From Phymorhynchus buccinoides (taxonomy: Eukaryota > Mollusca > Gastropoda > Neogastropoda > Raphitomidae), in the NCBI GenBank assembly GCA_017654935.2, contig CM065704.1, forward strand, positions 16,450,568 through 16,514,567: DNA of 64,000 nt, read 5' to 3'. The translations under genes and the position numbers were made by a program. The notes under the pieces were generated by a model. The model ran no database searches, was not told the DNA's origin, and saw nothing but the letters and a program-made list of their open reading frames with translations. Positions 35,060 through 47,525 of this stretch are shown here, one piece after another (positions within the stretch are counted from its first letter, which is position 1; every line of letters begins with the position of its first letter).

Positions 35060-35611
35060 TACAGACAAACCTCTATTTTAAGACTTCCAAAATGTCCGGA
35101 AAAATCGGTCGTAAATTGGAGGGGTCGTATGACGGAGGTTTTCACTGGCAGCCGTAGAAAGAAAAAGTTCAGCACAGTTCATACTCTCTTCTTCATGCAC
35201 ACATACAATGACATATTAAAACTGGATTTGGGTCTTTCCAACTCCATAGGATTGTGCAATCGATATCACAGTTTCATTTCGCCGATTTCTTTTAATCACT
35301 TCCACTCTCGTCCAAAGTCAGTGGTTTTCTTTTTCAAAGTCAGTGGTTTTCGTGCTTTTCCTACGCTTTCCGCCATCTTTTCTACAACAAGGGAAGCGAC
35401 TCCGCTTTCAGGCCCTTGACCGTGGTTGTTTCCCTTTGCTCGAAGTTTATGCAGACGACAACAACGGTCATAAAAACCAACAAAATGGCGGTCGTAAGTC
35501 GCGTTTTAGAGGAAGTCGTTTACATAGTAAAATGCATCCGTGCCAACAAATCCGGTCTCAAATGAGAGGTGGTCGCTTAACAGAGGGTCGTAAAATAGGG
35601 GTTTGTCTGTA
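35060..35611. mobile_element. Tigger/pogo-like MITE
   Basis: TA, then CAGACAAACCTCTATTTTAA on the left and TAAAATAGGGGTTTGTCTG, then TA on the right. Inverted CAG-starting termini of about 25 bp and a TA duplication fit the pogo/Tigger group. 552 bp, no transposase. Confidence 0.7.
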
Positions 35612-35730
35612 CTGTTTGTTTCTATCTTGATTAATTATTTTGCTGTAGTTTTTTAAAAAGTGGCCTGAAGCGCATGATTCTTGTGAGTCGACGTGCACTA
35701 TCTGACTGTGACTCCAATGAGGTAAAGCCG

Positions 35731-36108
35731 TAACCAAAGACTCTGTAATGGGAATAAGACAGACAAGCGGACATTTCCCCTATATGAGTAGTGAGGACAG
35801 AAACCCTGATTATGCCCCCTTTGAACCATATATGAACGTCAGCAGTAATCTAACACTGGTTGTTACTGTTTCATAGATTTTCTGGACGTATTTGCAGCTT
35901 CCTTACCTAATTTATTTGTCTTCAGGAAAACAGAAAAAGGTTTGCCCAAGCACTCAAATTTGAACCTGGTATTTAAAAAAATGTCGATTCAAATTCCAGT
36001 CTTTGGATAGAGCCGCCATTGTTAATGGGATCACGAACGATAACCCTATCAGCCCGGCTCGCCGTAACTCTCCAGTTGTCTGTCTTATTCCCATTACAGT
36101 GTCTTTGC
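35731..36108. repeat. Inverted repeat with AAAGAC-CTGTAATGGG arms
   Basis: CAAAGACTCTGTAATGGGAA then TAAGACAGA at 35731 is mirrored by TCTGTCTTATTCCCATTAC then AGTGTCTTTG at 36079-36107. Probably a small foldback element; target duplication not resolved. Confidence 0.6.
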
Positions 36109-36539
36109 CTCAAGCGAGTCTGCACAAATCATTTTCAAACTTCTACATGTTTAATTCTGCTACATATAGTGATATACCTCAGTTTCTGTGCATCAGACAA
36201 TCGAAATACAGCATAGGTGGCAAGGCTTATGACACATTTATTCTGGCAGTAGCGAACATTCTTCAACAATGCTTTCCTATTCCCAAAAGCAGTTCATTTC
36301 AACAAAACGTAAGTGCATTTTCAGCCAAGACCAAAGCTGCTTTAAAAGTTGATCTGCAGCACAAATATCGACTTACAATTTGTACATCATTTATTCTAGA
36401 TTTGTAAGAAATCAAAGAGAAGCCTTGCCACCAAAATATACAGGAGAAAAAAGATAAAAAGAAAACAAAAACCACACACACAAAAACGTAATTCTACAAA
36501 TAGCAACGCAAGCAGGACACTTTCATTTTATAGGCAAAC

Positions 36540-36805
36540 GTTGCACGAGCATACACTGACAGTGACACACACAAGCAGACAGTGACAGTGACACACACAG
36601 ACAGTGACAGTGATACACACAAGCAGACAGTGACAATGACACACACAAGCCGACACTGACAATGACACACACAAGCAGACAGTGACAGTGACACACACAG
36701 ACAGTGACAGTGATACACACAAGCAGACAGTGACAATGACACACACTGACAATGACACACACAAGCAGACAGTGACATAAACACACACACAAGCAGACAT
36801 ATCAA
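36540..36805. repeat. GACAGTGACACACACAAGCA-type minisatellite
   Basis: Alternating GACAGTGACA and CACACAAGCA units of 18-36 bp over about 260 bp. Confidence 0.85.
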
Positions 36806-36849
36806 GCCAGGCACTCACCTTTGTCCTCAAGTTTCGCATCTAAACTTTT

Positions 36850-38555
36850 TTTTTCACAAAACGTATGCACGCTTTAAAACGATACCAATACATTTTGAAG
36901 TTCCCCATGATAAAATATTGTTGATAAAATATTACCGTAAATTCATACCATTAATTTCAACTGGTTTCCTTAACTTTAACCCAGACTATGGATTGAAGCG
37001 GTTGTCGTTTTTTTCCAATACTCCAATTTATCCCTACTTATAAATCAGTGTTCATTCTTAGTCTTACGCCCACATATGCGTCTATAACGCTCAAATCTTC
37101 CATCCGACGCATTGAATTTCAGACCTGCGCATCACTAAACCGTAGCAAATTTTCACCTGGCGCACTGTCCTTTAAAAAAATTGTTTTAACTCATTCAGGA
37201 CGAATTCCGAGTGCGTCTATTTCATTTCTGAAATGAAATAGATGCGTCAAACGTAAGTGATTTTCTTAATGTTAAAAATGTAAAATATTAAAAAGTCGGC
37301 CTAACATGAGCCCCACAAATGCTCCAATAACTTTTCATTAACAGTGATAGTAACAAGGAGACTAGTAATTCCGACTTTAATGCAAGTAATCACGATTTCA
37401 AAGTAAAAGTTAAACTTGGATCAACCAGTAATGTTGTTGAAAAGGAATCGCAAACAAAGGTGAATTTTGTTGGTTTTTATTTTGTTAAATGTCTAGGCAA
37501 CCCCAGGCCAGCAATGTTTGCCTCAGGCAGTGACATCTTGAAGGGGTTAAAAAAATTAGTGACCCCATGAAATATTCAGGTGACCCTCTAAAAATCTAGA
37601 GATATTCTGTGCACCGATTCTGTGCACCGAATTTCAAACATAGAATTATTCAATTAACTCTGTAAACCCATTTCTTCAGCATTCTCCAGTTTTGTGAGCT
37701 TCACTGTATGTAGCTCTCATTGTGGGATTAACTCATTCAAGTCGTTCCGGCCATATAGATAGCTGTCAATTTGATGCATTTGCTTCAAGGGAAGTAAATC
37801 TGTGTGCACACCATACCTTGGTCACTTCTAAACTCGCTTCACTCCCTTAGACCACAATTTTGCCCCTGACTTTGCTTTTGTAGTGGTTTGTTGAGGAGGA
37901 ACCAATCGGTGTAGAGTTTTTCTATATAAAAAAGTCTGATCTACCACTTCTCTGTCTAAACCTGAAGTAAAAACACGTAATCTCCCTTCATTTCTCCTCT
38001 TGTTTATGTATGTTTTGTTTGTGTGCATGGCTGGAGTGATTTGTGAGTTTTTTTAATAATTCAAAATCGCTGCGATGCGAATGAGTTTAACCCTCTCTTG
38101 GACACAGACGCCAAATTCGACCAAATTTTGTCAACTCATGCAGCCCGTAAGCGCTGATTGCGCCCGCTGAACGCCAGGTCTAGTACGTTCACTTTCACTT
38201 TCTCCCTACCCACAATGCAATATACTAAGTTAGTTCTTCCTGTTCCTGACTCTCGCTGGTCCGTTTTTGGTTCTTACAGCAAGGGAAAGCACCCACTAGT
38301 CTTTTTGAACGGATTTTTCGAAGTGACCCCAAATTTTTTTCTTCTTTCCACGTGACGTGACGCAGTATTGACTCGGCGCGATGCTCGGAGTGCCATTACG
38401 GATTTTTTTAATTCCAATTCATGGTTTGTTGTGTGACAGTGTGTTAGCTTTGGAATAATAATATTGCTATTCAATATGCATCTTTCAGAAATGAAATGCG
38501 AGTTAGACTTTATTCTGGGTGATTTTTTTAATGAAAATATTTGGTGTGACGTTCG
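36850..38555. other. AT-rich stretch without gene
   Basis: Contains a near-perfect 16-bp-stem hairpin at 37211-37245 (GCGTCTATTTCATTTC arms). No coding evidence. Confidence 0.35.
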
Positions 38556-38559
38556 GAGT

Positions 38560-38800
38560 TAATTCCCATCTCTCGGGAATTTTGCACCCCAATCTGAATC
38601 ATTTAACACCCATGTCATTAAAAGCCTTGAAATCAAGATCTGCTATTCGGTGATCTGGGGTTCTTAATTTTTAGAGGCCTTATTTTAAACATGTCACAGA
38701 GGAATCCCCAATATTTCAGACAAAATCTTTTCTCTACCCATGTCAGTTTAATGCTAAAATGTTGGCTTACAAGTAAACACTGCTGGCGGCGAAAGGTATA
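38560..38800. mobile_element. Degenerate copy of the piggyBac-type MITE
   Basis: Shares ATTTAACACCCATGTCATTA, CACAGAGGAATCCCCAATA and CTGGCGGCGAAAGG with the 11130 copy. The left terminus is eroded. Confidence 0.6.
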
Positions 38801-39904
38801 AGTCTGTAAAATAAGGTGGCTGTTTGAAATGAATGCAAAATGCAATGAATCATCTCATAAAGCGGACAACAATCACCATTTTACACAGAGAACAATCACC
38901 ATCTCAAAATACACAGAGGTCATCAGGTGCTTGACAGCCTCGACCATACCAGATTATAAAAATTAAATGCCAAATTTTCAACCCATTTGCATCCATGACC
39001 TTTCACCTTGACAGGCTGGGTGGGTGTCATACTGCATAATGAACAAATGGAATCATACACAACAAAGTTCTAAAACAAAGTTTGAGCTGTTCGACCATGG
39101 GTAAGTAATGACAAAGCTTTTTAATTTATCATGATTATCAGATTAGATCCTGGACTATAGATTTTGATTTGCTGAACACATTGTATGCATATGAGCCATT
39201 CTCAAAAGGTGAAGCTGAAAATGGGACATTAGGGCTAAAATTTCAAAATAAGATTTCAGTTCTAATTTTTGGGTTATAGCAAACTTGTCTTAGTCATCTA
39301 TTTTTAAGAAATGACATGTCAAAAGATAGTTTATCTTGTCATAAGTCTTTACATTTTTCTCATTTATTTCAAAAGTGACAAAATGTTGCGCGTGACGTGA
39401 CAGTGGACAAAAACAACAGACACAAAACTCTGTAGTAATGGCTAAAATCTGTATTATCTGTTCAGATCTAATTAGATCCTGGCAAATTTGTTTGAAAAAT
39501 AATCAAACGGTGATTTGTTTGGTTCTTAAATTTGTTTTTTAAACCTGTTTGCTTCGTCCAGTCACGCGCAACATACACCAGAAGTTATAATTTTTCCTGT
39601 GAAGTCAATATTCAACAGACAAATATTCTTATGCCATTATTATTTCAGGGTATCTAGTTTCATTGTAAAGAATCTACACTCACCTCAATAAAGACTAACT
39701 AAACAAACTCTTGCAAATTAGTTCTAAAACATGTAAACAAATCCTCTTGCAAATCAAAAATACAACGCATAGCAATGCATAAAAAATGTAACTCATAGCA
39801 AATCAACAAACAAATAAAACCTTGTAAAAAAAAAAGTCATCAATTTTGTTTTCATCAGGCTGCACACAATTCTGTTTCATCAGGCAGCCTAGAAATGAAA
39901 CGCT

Positions 39905-40450
39905 TTAAGGTGACGCACTGCATGTTTTGGGGGCAATTATGTTCATTTTTGTTTCTCAGGAACTAATAAAGATATCTACATGAAATTTTGCACACTGATG
40001 CAAAACATGACCCTGACCATAATTGCCAAATTTGAAGACTGTGTGTGAAGGCACTATGAAAGTCCACCTAAGTCGCATTCTTTGTCTCAAGCGAGATCCT
40101 ATGAATTTTGTTACTATTGTTTGATGAGACAAAGAATGCGAGTTAACAACTCAGACATGCTAATTTTATGACCATTGCACTCTTTGATGTCTTAGGAAAG
40201 TGGACCAATGATCAGCATCACCATGCAGTACTTGAATCCAGTGCTATTGAGGGGCTAAGATTTTGTGTGGGTTTTTTTTTTAGGTGGACTCCATACTTTC
40301 ATAGTGCCTTCACAGTCTTCAAATTTGGCATATATGGTCAGGGTCATGTTTTGCATCAGTGTGCAAAATTTCATGTAGATATCTTTATTAGTTCCTGAGA
40401 AACAAAAATGAACATAAATTGCCCCCAAAACATACAGTACGTCACCTTAA
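39905..40450. mobile_element. TTAA-flanked foldback MITE
   Basis: TTAA, then GGTGACGCACTGCATGTTTT on the left and AAAACATACAGTACGTCACC, then TTAA on the right. The arms extend about 165 bp (AAATTTCATGTAGATATC and its complement). An inner repeat CGCATTCTTTGTCTCA pairs with TGAGACAAAGAATGCG. It lies 47 bp beyond the vertnin-like stop, inside the 9.46-kb element. Confidence 0.85.
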
Positions 40451-40496
40451 CATTTTCTTAGTCTGAAGTCCAAATAACTTGAACACACTGGGACAT

Positions 40497-43400
40497 TCAA
40501 GGTGCTTTAAGCCTGTAATACAGTCTGTGTTGTGTGCTGACTTCTGGAACAAGATCAAGGTCCACACGCTCTCTGAGGATGTCAACACTCTCAAGGCTGG
40601 TGTCTGGTCTGGATGGAAAGTAGAACAGATCCTTTTCCTGCTCCATGCAGCTGATGAGCACAGACTGGGTGCCTACAAAGATGTTGTCAACCCTTGCAAT
40701 GTACTCTTTTCCCATCCAGCTGACAGTGTAGAACTCAGAAACATCAACGTCACAGACAGGGAAGTTTCTGTACAGGTAGAAACCCACGCCTTGGTTCTCC
40801 TCAACTGCGACGGTTTGGCTGCTGTGAAGTGAGTGGCATCAGCGACACAAAGTGGTTGGCCGTCCACTGCGTCCAGTGATGCTGATCCATGTCTTCACGA
40901 GTCGATGACCACAAGATGTTGCATGTTGGAGCAGAGCTTCATGAGGTGCAGGGGAACAACGTGCGGTTATTCAGGTGCACATACAGTGGCCAGCCCTTGT
41001 CTGGATAAAAAGATCGTACTGGAGCCCCTAGAGCATTGGCTGCAGCAGCTAACTGCCACAAACCCATGTTCACACCTTTGTGGCGTATTTCCATCACTTC
41101 TCTGTCAAAGGCTGCTTCGATGTCTTCGTTTGATACGTCATCTGAAGTGAGACCAGACTTTTCTGCCAGCAACGCAAGCCAAGCAGCTACTTGTCTGGGG
41201 TCTTCATTTTCTTTGTTCATGTTCTCTCCTCTGATGTAGAGTGCCTTGTTCAGTGTCATCTCCATGACAATTCTGCATCTCATCTGCAAATGAAATGTTT
41301 CTTTACCATAAGCGTATCTACTCAGGCAACGAGGTAGACAGTTTCCATCAGCTCCTGTTAGCACTGGAAAGAGATTTGCAGGTACTTCAGCTGGTTTGAA
41401 ATCAAGTGCAGTTTTGTCCACTGTTCCACCTACTTCAACAACTGTTCTTTCCAAACCAACTGGTACAGGATAGTTTGACAAGCGTGTTTCTTCGGTAACT
41501 GCCAAAAGCTCTGCAAACGAGGTGCACTCCGCTATCTTGCTGTATAGCCTCCTGAAGAAAATGGATCTGTCCATTGGTAGAGTGGAGGGAATGATGGGTT
41601 CAGTGTCAGCTTGAGGGGCACCACATTCACGTGAAGTTTCCATGTCAGGCTCAGATTGGGTGTCATGTGCAGGATAGGAATCTGAAGCCTTGGCATTTTT
41701 CAGTTTCATTTGGACCGTTTCCCATTTCTGAACAACGACCGAGTTTTCACATTCCTCTGATTTGTCCTCCATACAAGGAGGACAGCAACAGGTCAGATTT
41801 CTTGTTTGAACGCTGTTGTTACCTAAGCCACGCACACTGTGAATGGCTCGTGTTCCAGGTAGGGTGCAGAGATTAGATGATGAAAACGATCTGTCTATTT
41901 CTTCAGTTCTGACGAGGGTGAAAGATCGTCTTGTGTGAACGCATGTCCCATCTGTGGGTGGCTCTGATGGTAGAGTGAAGTATTCATTGCAGTGAGCTGT
42001 CATGGCTGCGGCATCCTGAATAACGACTTTACCATCACCTGCCACTACATCTTCATCCACTGCCCGTTTCACCACCCTTCCGCAGGCATCGCATGGGTTT
42101 TTTCCGTGTCTGGAACCATAATAGGCCCTGTGCACCTTTACTGGACCGGAAGCATTGGCAAGATAGTAAAAGGGAAGCTTACTTTTGTATTGAGCTGCAC
42201 ATCCATCACTGAAGACTGTTAAGTCTGTAAGCTCAGGAACAACTCCCTTGAGATGTGCGATTGTCTTTTCCAGTATAGTTTTGGCCATGCCGGCATCATG
42301 CTGCAAATCATCACTGAGAAAAACGAGATAGTCTGTGACAATTTCACTACAGAGTGGGTTTGGGCAACTGTAGTAAGTCACAGTGGGGTGGACTGTGATC
42401 TGGTTATACCCCCAATGGACTGACTGAATTGCGTTTTGGTAATGACACACAAAGTTTTCTGCAAAGTGACAGACAGACAGGGCAAGGGATGGGCAGCTGC
42501 TGACTGCAGCCATGTATGCAGGAAACTGTGTGTATTGCCAACGGCAACGGGACAAAAACATGGGAAGAAAAAGTCACAAGCTCCCCAAGGAGCAGGTCAA
42601 TCAGCTCCCCAAGGAGCAGGTCAATCAGCTCCGCAAGGAGCAGGTCAATCAGCTCCGCAAGGAGCAGGTCAATCAGCTCCCCAAGGAGCAGGTCAATCAG
42701 CTCCCCAAGGAGCAGGTCAATCAGCTCCCCAAGGAGCAGGTCAATCAGCTCCCCAAGGAGCAGGTCAATCAGCTCCCCAAGGAGCAGGTCAATCAGCTCC
42801 CCAAGGAGCAGGTCAATCAGCTCCCCAAGGAGCAGGTCAATCAGCTCCCCAAGGAGCAGGTCAATCAGCTCCCCAAGGAGCAGGTCAATCAGCTCCCCAA
42901 GGAGCAGGTCAATCAGCTCCCCAAGGAGCAGGTCAATCAGCTCCCTAAGTGGTGTCTCTTTCTGGATCAAGTCTGGACGCTTACTTTCCCCTTTCTGAAC
43001 ACGCCCCCAAGATGTCCACTTGACCAATGTTTCTGGGCTTGCTGTCAAATTTGCCAAAATGCGCTGTTGAACAGAGGAAACTCCACAGTTGGCACACTTT
43101 CTGTTGTAGCATGCAAGAGTTGGTGATGGACACAGGCTAGCTTCAGAGAGACAATCCCTGCCGTCAATGATTTCTTTCATATGTTTGTTTACAACTTCAA
43201 GTTTCATGTCTATGTCCGTACAAATTTCACACACACACTGCCTTAGGCTCTGCTTTCCTGCTGTCTTGACGTGTGCTGGAAGGTGCCTGTACATTGTTGC
43301 CAGTGACATTTTGAGCTCTGGGTATAGTTTTTTGAAGTCCTTCAGCAATCTTTTCATTCTCTTGGGCAGCACCTTTTTCTGTTGCATAGTCTTCTTGCAT

Positions 43401-43866
43401 ACAGCCTTTTTGCCAGAGAGGTCAACAGATACATCTTCAAAGAATTGTATTACTGCTTTGGCAGATTTTGACAGCTTTTTCTTGTAAGTGCCTGGGGGGG
43501 TTGGAGTACAACTACCAGATCCCTTCATGAAACCAAAAAGAAGCTTTCTCACTGCTCCTGACTTCTTACTGCGTTTAGTTTTTAGGTCCTTTAACTTGGA
43601 AACCAATCGCTGATTCAAGGTTTTCGTTGAAGGGGAGCCTGCTTCAATGTCTTCTAAACATTTCTCCTTCCTGGGGGCAGATTTGGCTTTCTTCGTCATC
43701 TTTTTGTAGAGTTTACCAAAGCTTTCTGGATTGAGTTGAAAGACAGCCTTTGACACTCTGTACACACTCTTTCTTTAGCCTTCCTTGCTACAGGACTTCA
43801 TGCGTAGTGAACCTGTTCTGCTTGGCACTTTGGATGGACTGCATGTTGACACGTCATGAACCCCAG
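40497..43866 (-). pseudogene. Exon 4 of vertnin/OTU-like transposon gene, broken
   Basis: The acceptor GTGTGTGTTTCAG ends at 43867 and phase 1 matches exon 3. Parts in order: a short linker; an in-frame TAA at 43775-43777; a Lys-rich region; a Cys-containing segment (LRQCVCEICTDIDMKLE); a minisatellite-encoded stretch; a +1 shift in a T5 run near 42550. Then comes a transposase-like core (CHFAENFVCHYQ, VFSDGCAAQYKSK, YYGSRHGKNPCDACGRVVKR), a linker, and an OTU/vertnin-like block (TGADGNCLPRCLSRYAYG). A frame ends at 40939. Further frame changes in 40790-40940 lead to a last block (EFYTVSWMGKEYIARVDNIF) closing at 40497. The domain order matches what I recall of vertnin-like proteins. Not translatable as it stands. 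Confidence 0.75.
42582..42949 (-). repeat. 24-bp in-frame minisatellite, 15 copies
   Basis: The unit GCTCCCCAAGGAGCAGGTCA then ATCA repeats 15 times. On the coding strand it encodes GELIDLLL octapeptides in the pseudogene frame, with two Ala variants. Because it is 3n long it does not itself break the frame. It inserts about 120 residues between the Cys segment and the transposase-like core. Confidence 0.95.
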
Positions 43867-43944
43867 CTGAAACACACACAACAAAGAAAAAGAAAACAAA
43901 GTTTAAAAAGAAAGTTAAGTGAAAAAAGAATAAAAATAAAAATC

Positions 43945-44065
43945 TAACCAGGAGAAAGGTAGCACTTTGGATAAGATGTTCGTCTGTCTGTTCACTATGT
44001 GAGCAAAACGTAAGTGCCTGGGTTCGAGCCAGGGCCTGTGTGAATGGTCTTTGGAGTTTTAAGCC
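43945..44065 (+). mobile_element. tRNA-derived SINE fragment
   Basis: GGTAGCACTTTGGATAAGA (A-box-like) and GGGTTCGAGCCAGG (B box) are spaced about 60 bp apart. The segment lies within the last intron of the vertnin-like gene. Stems are too poor for a tRNA gene. Confidence 0.45.
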
Positions 44066-44432
44066 AAAGAACGTAAACAAACACCAACAAAATGTGATTT
44101 TCAAGGGGTTTTGCAAAACTATAAATATAACACTGTAGTGAATTTAATGTATTATCAACCACCATATCACCATTTATATGCATAGATGTTTAATGATATA
44201 ATGTGCATCTTTAAAACCAAGGTTATGGTATATTTCGAACATGTGTGACATCTAAACAAACAGCAAGGGGAAAATTAGCAATGCAAATACCCACAAATAA
44301 GAAATCTTTCCCTACATGATGTTATACCACACACAGTGTTGCTCAAAGGTGAGCAGAACTACAAAACAGCAGGCAGACTTCCCATTTAAATTCCCAATTC
44401 AACACCTTACTTATAAACAACTGAAAAATTAC

Positions 44433-44671
44433 CTGACTTTCTTCGGTGGTAGCGTGCCCGAGCCTTCTCCCTTTCACAACGGAACTTTTGTGCTGTCCAC
44501 TTTTTCCGTTGTTGCCTTTTTTGTTCAGTCCACTTTGTTCTCTTTGCTTGAAGAGCGTTTTTCTCCTCCTGCGTTTTGCTTTTGGCACGGGTGCAACATT
44601 TCTGTAGGGCAGTTCCTGCGAGCAGTTTCCGGCGTGAAAGCGTTGCTTGGGTCGAAACTTTCTTTTTTGCT
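44433..44671 (-). pseudogene. Exon 3 of vertnin/OTU-like gene: basic region
   Basis: The acceptor TGTGTTGCAAACAG ends at 44672 and the donor AG|GTAATT follows 44433. The entry phase accepts the two leftover bases of exon 2, and one base is left over at the end. 79 codons encode an extremely Lys/Arg-rich, likely helical peptide (RTKWTEQKRQQRKKWTAQK, EREKARARYHRRK). The exon itself is intact. Probably nucleic-acid binding. Confidence 0.7.
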
Positions 44672-44927
44672 CTGTTTGCAACACACAATCACACCCAGGC
44701 TTAGATTTGACCAATAATGAAAGGAATTAATGCCAGCAAAACTAAACTGTTCAAAACACAAAACAAAACAAAAACTCCCTACCTGGGCAAGGACGCAAAG
44801 ACAGGAGAAGACATGAAAAATCAATCAGAATGGAAAATAATAAGGAAAAAGAGTGCATAAAAACAGCCAATATATTTTGAAAACTTTTGAAGATTGTAAG
44901 GAATGTAATTTAACATTCTAATAGGCT

Positions 44928-45145
44928 CAGGGCTCCCAATAGTCCCGCTAAACAAGGGGTCCCAGGGACTCCTTCGCTTACAGTATAGAGGGTCCTAGAG
45001 GCAGGATAGAGGGTCCCAGTGCCATTGCAAATGCTAAAAAGAATGTTTCTAGTGCATCCCTGGGACCCCATGCACATTCTTTCAGAGGGTCCTTGAGAAT
45101 TTTAGTGCTTCATAGACCCTCAAATGGGGGTCCCTGGGAGCCCTG
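44928..45145 (-). mobile_element. hAT-like MITE, CAGGGCTCCCA family
   Basis: CAGGGCTCCCAAT to GGGAGCCCTG with AGGCT directly repeated at both flanks (5 bp). It lies in intron 2 of the vertnin-like gene. Confidence 0.75.
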
Positions 45146-45285
45146 AGGCTTCATTCCAGGTGCATGACAAACAGCAATTAATGTTTGCCGTGAATTGTCA
45201 ATAAGCACAAAAGAAGCAACGACCAAAAAAATGTATGGTTGCAGTTTGATTTTTGATCGAAACTAAATCAACTATAATGCTTTAC

Positions 45286-45508
45286 CTTCTGTTTTGCTGT
45301 CGCAGTCTGTCCTTTTCTCTTTTCTTCTCCTTCTCTTCTTCAGCAAGGGGACGCCTGCGATAAAGTCTACATCGCTCCTGGTTACGCAAGCATTCCTCTG
45401 CATAAAGGTCAGGGTTCGACTTAATGGCAGCACGACGTTCTTTACACCGCTCAGCATTACTCTGTACTTGATGTTTTGGTACTGGCGATTTGAAACGTCT
45501 GCGAAGAC
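45286..45508 (-). pseudogene. Exon 2 of vertnin/OTU-like gene: basic repeat region
   Basis: The acceptor CTGATTTTTCAG ends at 45509 and the donor AACAGAAG|GTAAAG follows 45286. Phase 1 entry continues exon 1 as ...RREG-LRRRF. The peptide has the spacing RCKERRAAIKSNPDLYAE then NQERCRLYRRR, and ends in a charged helix (AEEEKEKKREKDRLRQQNR). The frame is open and splice sites are good. Confidence 0.75.
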
Positions 45509-45601
45509 CTGAAAAATCAGAACGAACAAATTTTAAAAAGTTTTTATTTTAGTAAGACGAATATATCTTAACTACATTAATAATTCACAGAATCATGACT
45601 A

Positions 45602-45847
45602 TTAACCCTTTCACCGCCAATGTCGCATTTCTGCACCACACTGATTTAACACCTATGTTACTAAAAGGCATCAAATTGGGGTCTATTATCCAAAGACCCT
45701 AGTGTCTTAGTTTTGGGAAGTAAGGATAGACCTTATTTTATATCTGTCACAGAAGAATCCCCGATACTGCAGATGGATTTTGTTCTCTATCCAGGTAAAT
45801 TTAATGGACATTTTTGGCTGAAATATGGATGGTGGTGAAAGGGTTAA
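45602..45847. mobile_element. piggyBac-type MITE, near complete
   Basis: TTAA-CCCTTTCACCGCC to GGTGGTGAAAGGG-TTAA, 246 bp, in intron 1 of the vertnin-like gene. Confidence 0.85.
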
Positions 45848-46594
45848 TTAAAATATATTCTCTAAAATATAAAAAGTAGCATCTGACAAACTAACATTTT
45901 TGTCCATCTGATATGATGTCACAACCAACATTGTTCACTTAAATTATGCAATCAGGCAGAGGAAAATATAAAGCTTCGACTTAATGCAATAATTTCCATA
46001 AAGAAACCTAATGAATAAAATCATATTGCCTTGAATTTTGACAAGACCTGATGCAAAGCATTATATTGTTGCATGTGACAAAAGACATAGTTTTGAAAAT
46101 GTATGTATAAAAAATGTCACAACCAAACTAATTATTAAAGTACCAAAAATTATTTAAAAAATGTGCCACAACAATATGTTTTGGCTTTCAATAACAATGA
46201 ATAGTGAAGAATTAGACTGAATCCATTCTTTATAGAATTTTTGGGACACATAAATCGAAATCTTGTCGTTTGTGACACAGACGAAACCAATGCACTACAC
46301 CGGAAACTTTGTCCACCTTCAACTATGTCACGAATGACAGAACTCAGTGCTTGGTGTCATCATGCATGCAGCCAGAGTCCACTAAAATACAACAGAATTT
46401 ATCTCCAAAGCAATGCTCAATCACCAGAATTATCGGCACATCGATCACTTGTAGAAAGAATGCAATACATCGACGTCAGATTTCGGTTGCGACAAGGACG
46501 CAAAATCAACTTTCATCCAAGTAAACACTTTTAGATTTGCAAAACAACATGCCATTTTACCTCTTTATTAGTTAATAGCAATTATGTGTAACTG

Positions 46595-47525
46595 AACTAC
46601 AACCTTGGTGTAACTCTTGATCAAACCCTGTCCTTTCAACAGCATGTCACCAATATCTGTCGTACTTGCTTTCTTGAACTCCGCCGAATTGCTTCTATCC
46701 GCCATCTCCTCTCAGAAGATACCACAAAAACTGTTGTCTGCGCATTTGTACTATCCCGCCTTGATTACTGTAATGCTCTCTTGTCTGGCTCCCCCTCTCA
46801 TCTCATCAACAAACTTCAAAAAGTTCAAAATCATGCTGCCCGTCTCATCTTCCGCTCTTCTAAATATGACCATATAACTCCATTGCTCTGTTCTCTCCAC
46901 TGGCTCCTTGTTCAGCAAAGAATATCCTACAAGATTGCCTCTCTCTGCTACAAATCTATTGAGTCTTCCTGTCCTGAATACCTCACTGATCTGTTACATC
47001 TCTACACACCGTCTGGAGCTCTGCGTTCCTCATCCGACACCCGTCTCTATTGTATCCCCACTGTCCACACTAAAACCTATGGTCAACGCTCTTTCTCCTA
47101 TCAAGCTCCTGTTACTTGGAATCAGTTGCCTCGCTCTCTCATATACTCATCCTCTCTGCCCACATTCAAACGCCATCTCAAAACTCATGTTTCCTAAATA
47201 ACTACATGACTTCATGACTTGGTGTGTGCATGTCTGAGAGTGAACATCTGCGCTTGGTGAGCGCATATAATTATCTGTGTGGGTGTGTGTATGCGTGTGT
47301 GGGTGTGTGGTGTGCGTGCATAATATATGTGTGTGTAATTCTGTGTCTGTTTGTCTGACCATCTTTGGGTGTTAGTGTAATTTTTATTTCCCATTCTTTA
47401 TGCTATATCAGTATATGTTAAATATTATTATATGTGGTGTTATATGTGTATATTATATTTTTATATTGTAAACGCTTAGGGCATTAAATTGATTAGGCGT
47501 GCTAAATGTTCTAATAATAGTAATA
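46595..47525 (+). mobile_element. L2/CR1-like LINE 3' fragment
   Basis: An open segment to 47197 encodes the C-terminal end of a non-LTR RT (LSRLDYCNALLSGSPSHLI, KLQKVQNHAARLIF, PLLCSLHWLLVQQRISYK, TWNQLPRSL). A GT-rich 3' UTR follows and a TAATAATAGTAATAAT tail. It is inserted antisense in intron 1 of the vertnin-like gene. The long uninterrupted frame suggests a fairly young 5'-truncated insertion. Confidence 0.85.

Noticed and set aside
36003..36407. 134-codon plus-strand ORF
   Set aside because: Its first part overlaps the inverted repeat at 36079-36108 and the rest shows no domain.
42436..42948. Plus-strand ORF of repeated APQGAGQS
   Set aside because: Shadow of the 24-bp minisatellite; the minus strand carries the gene frame with splice phase support.
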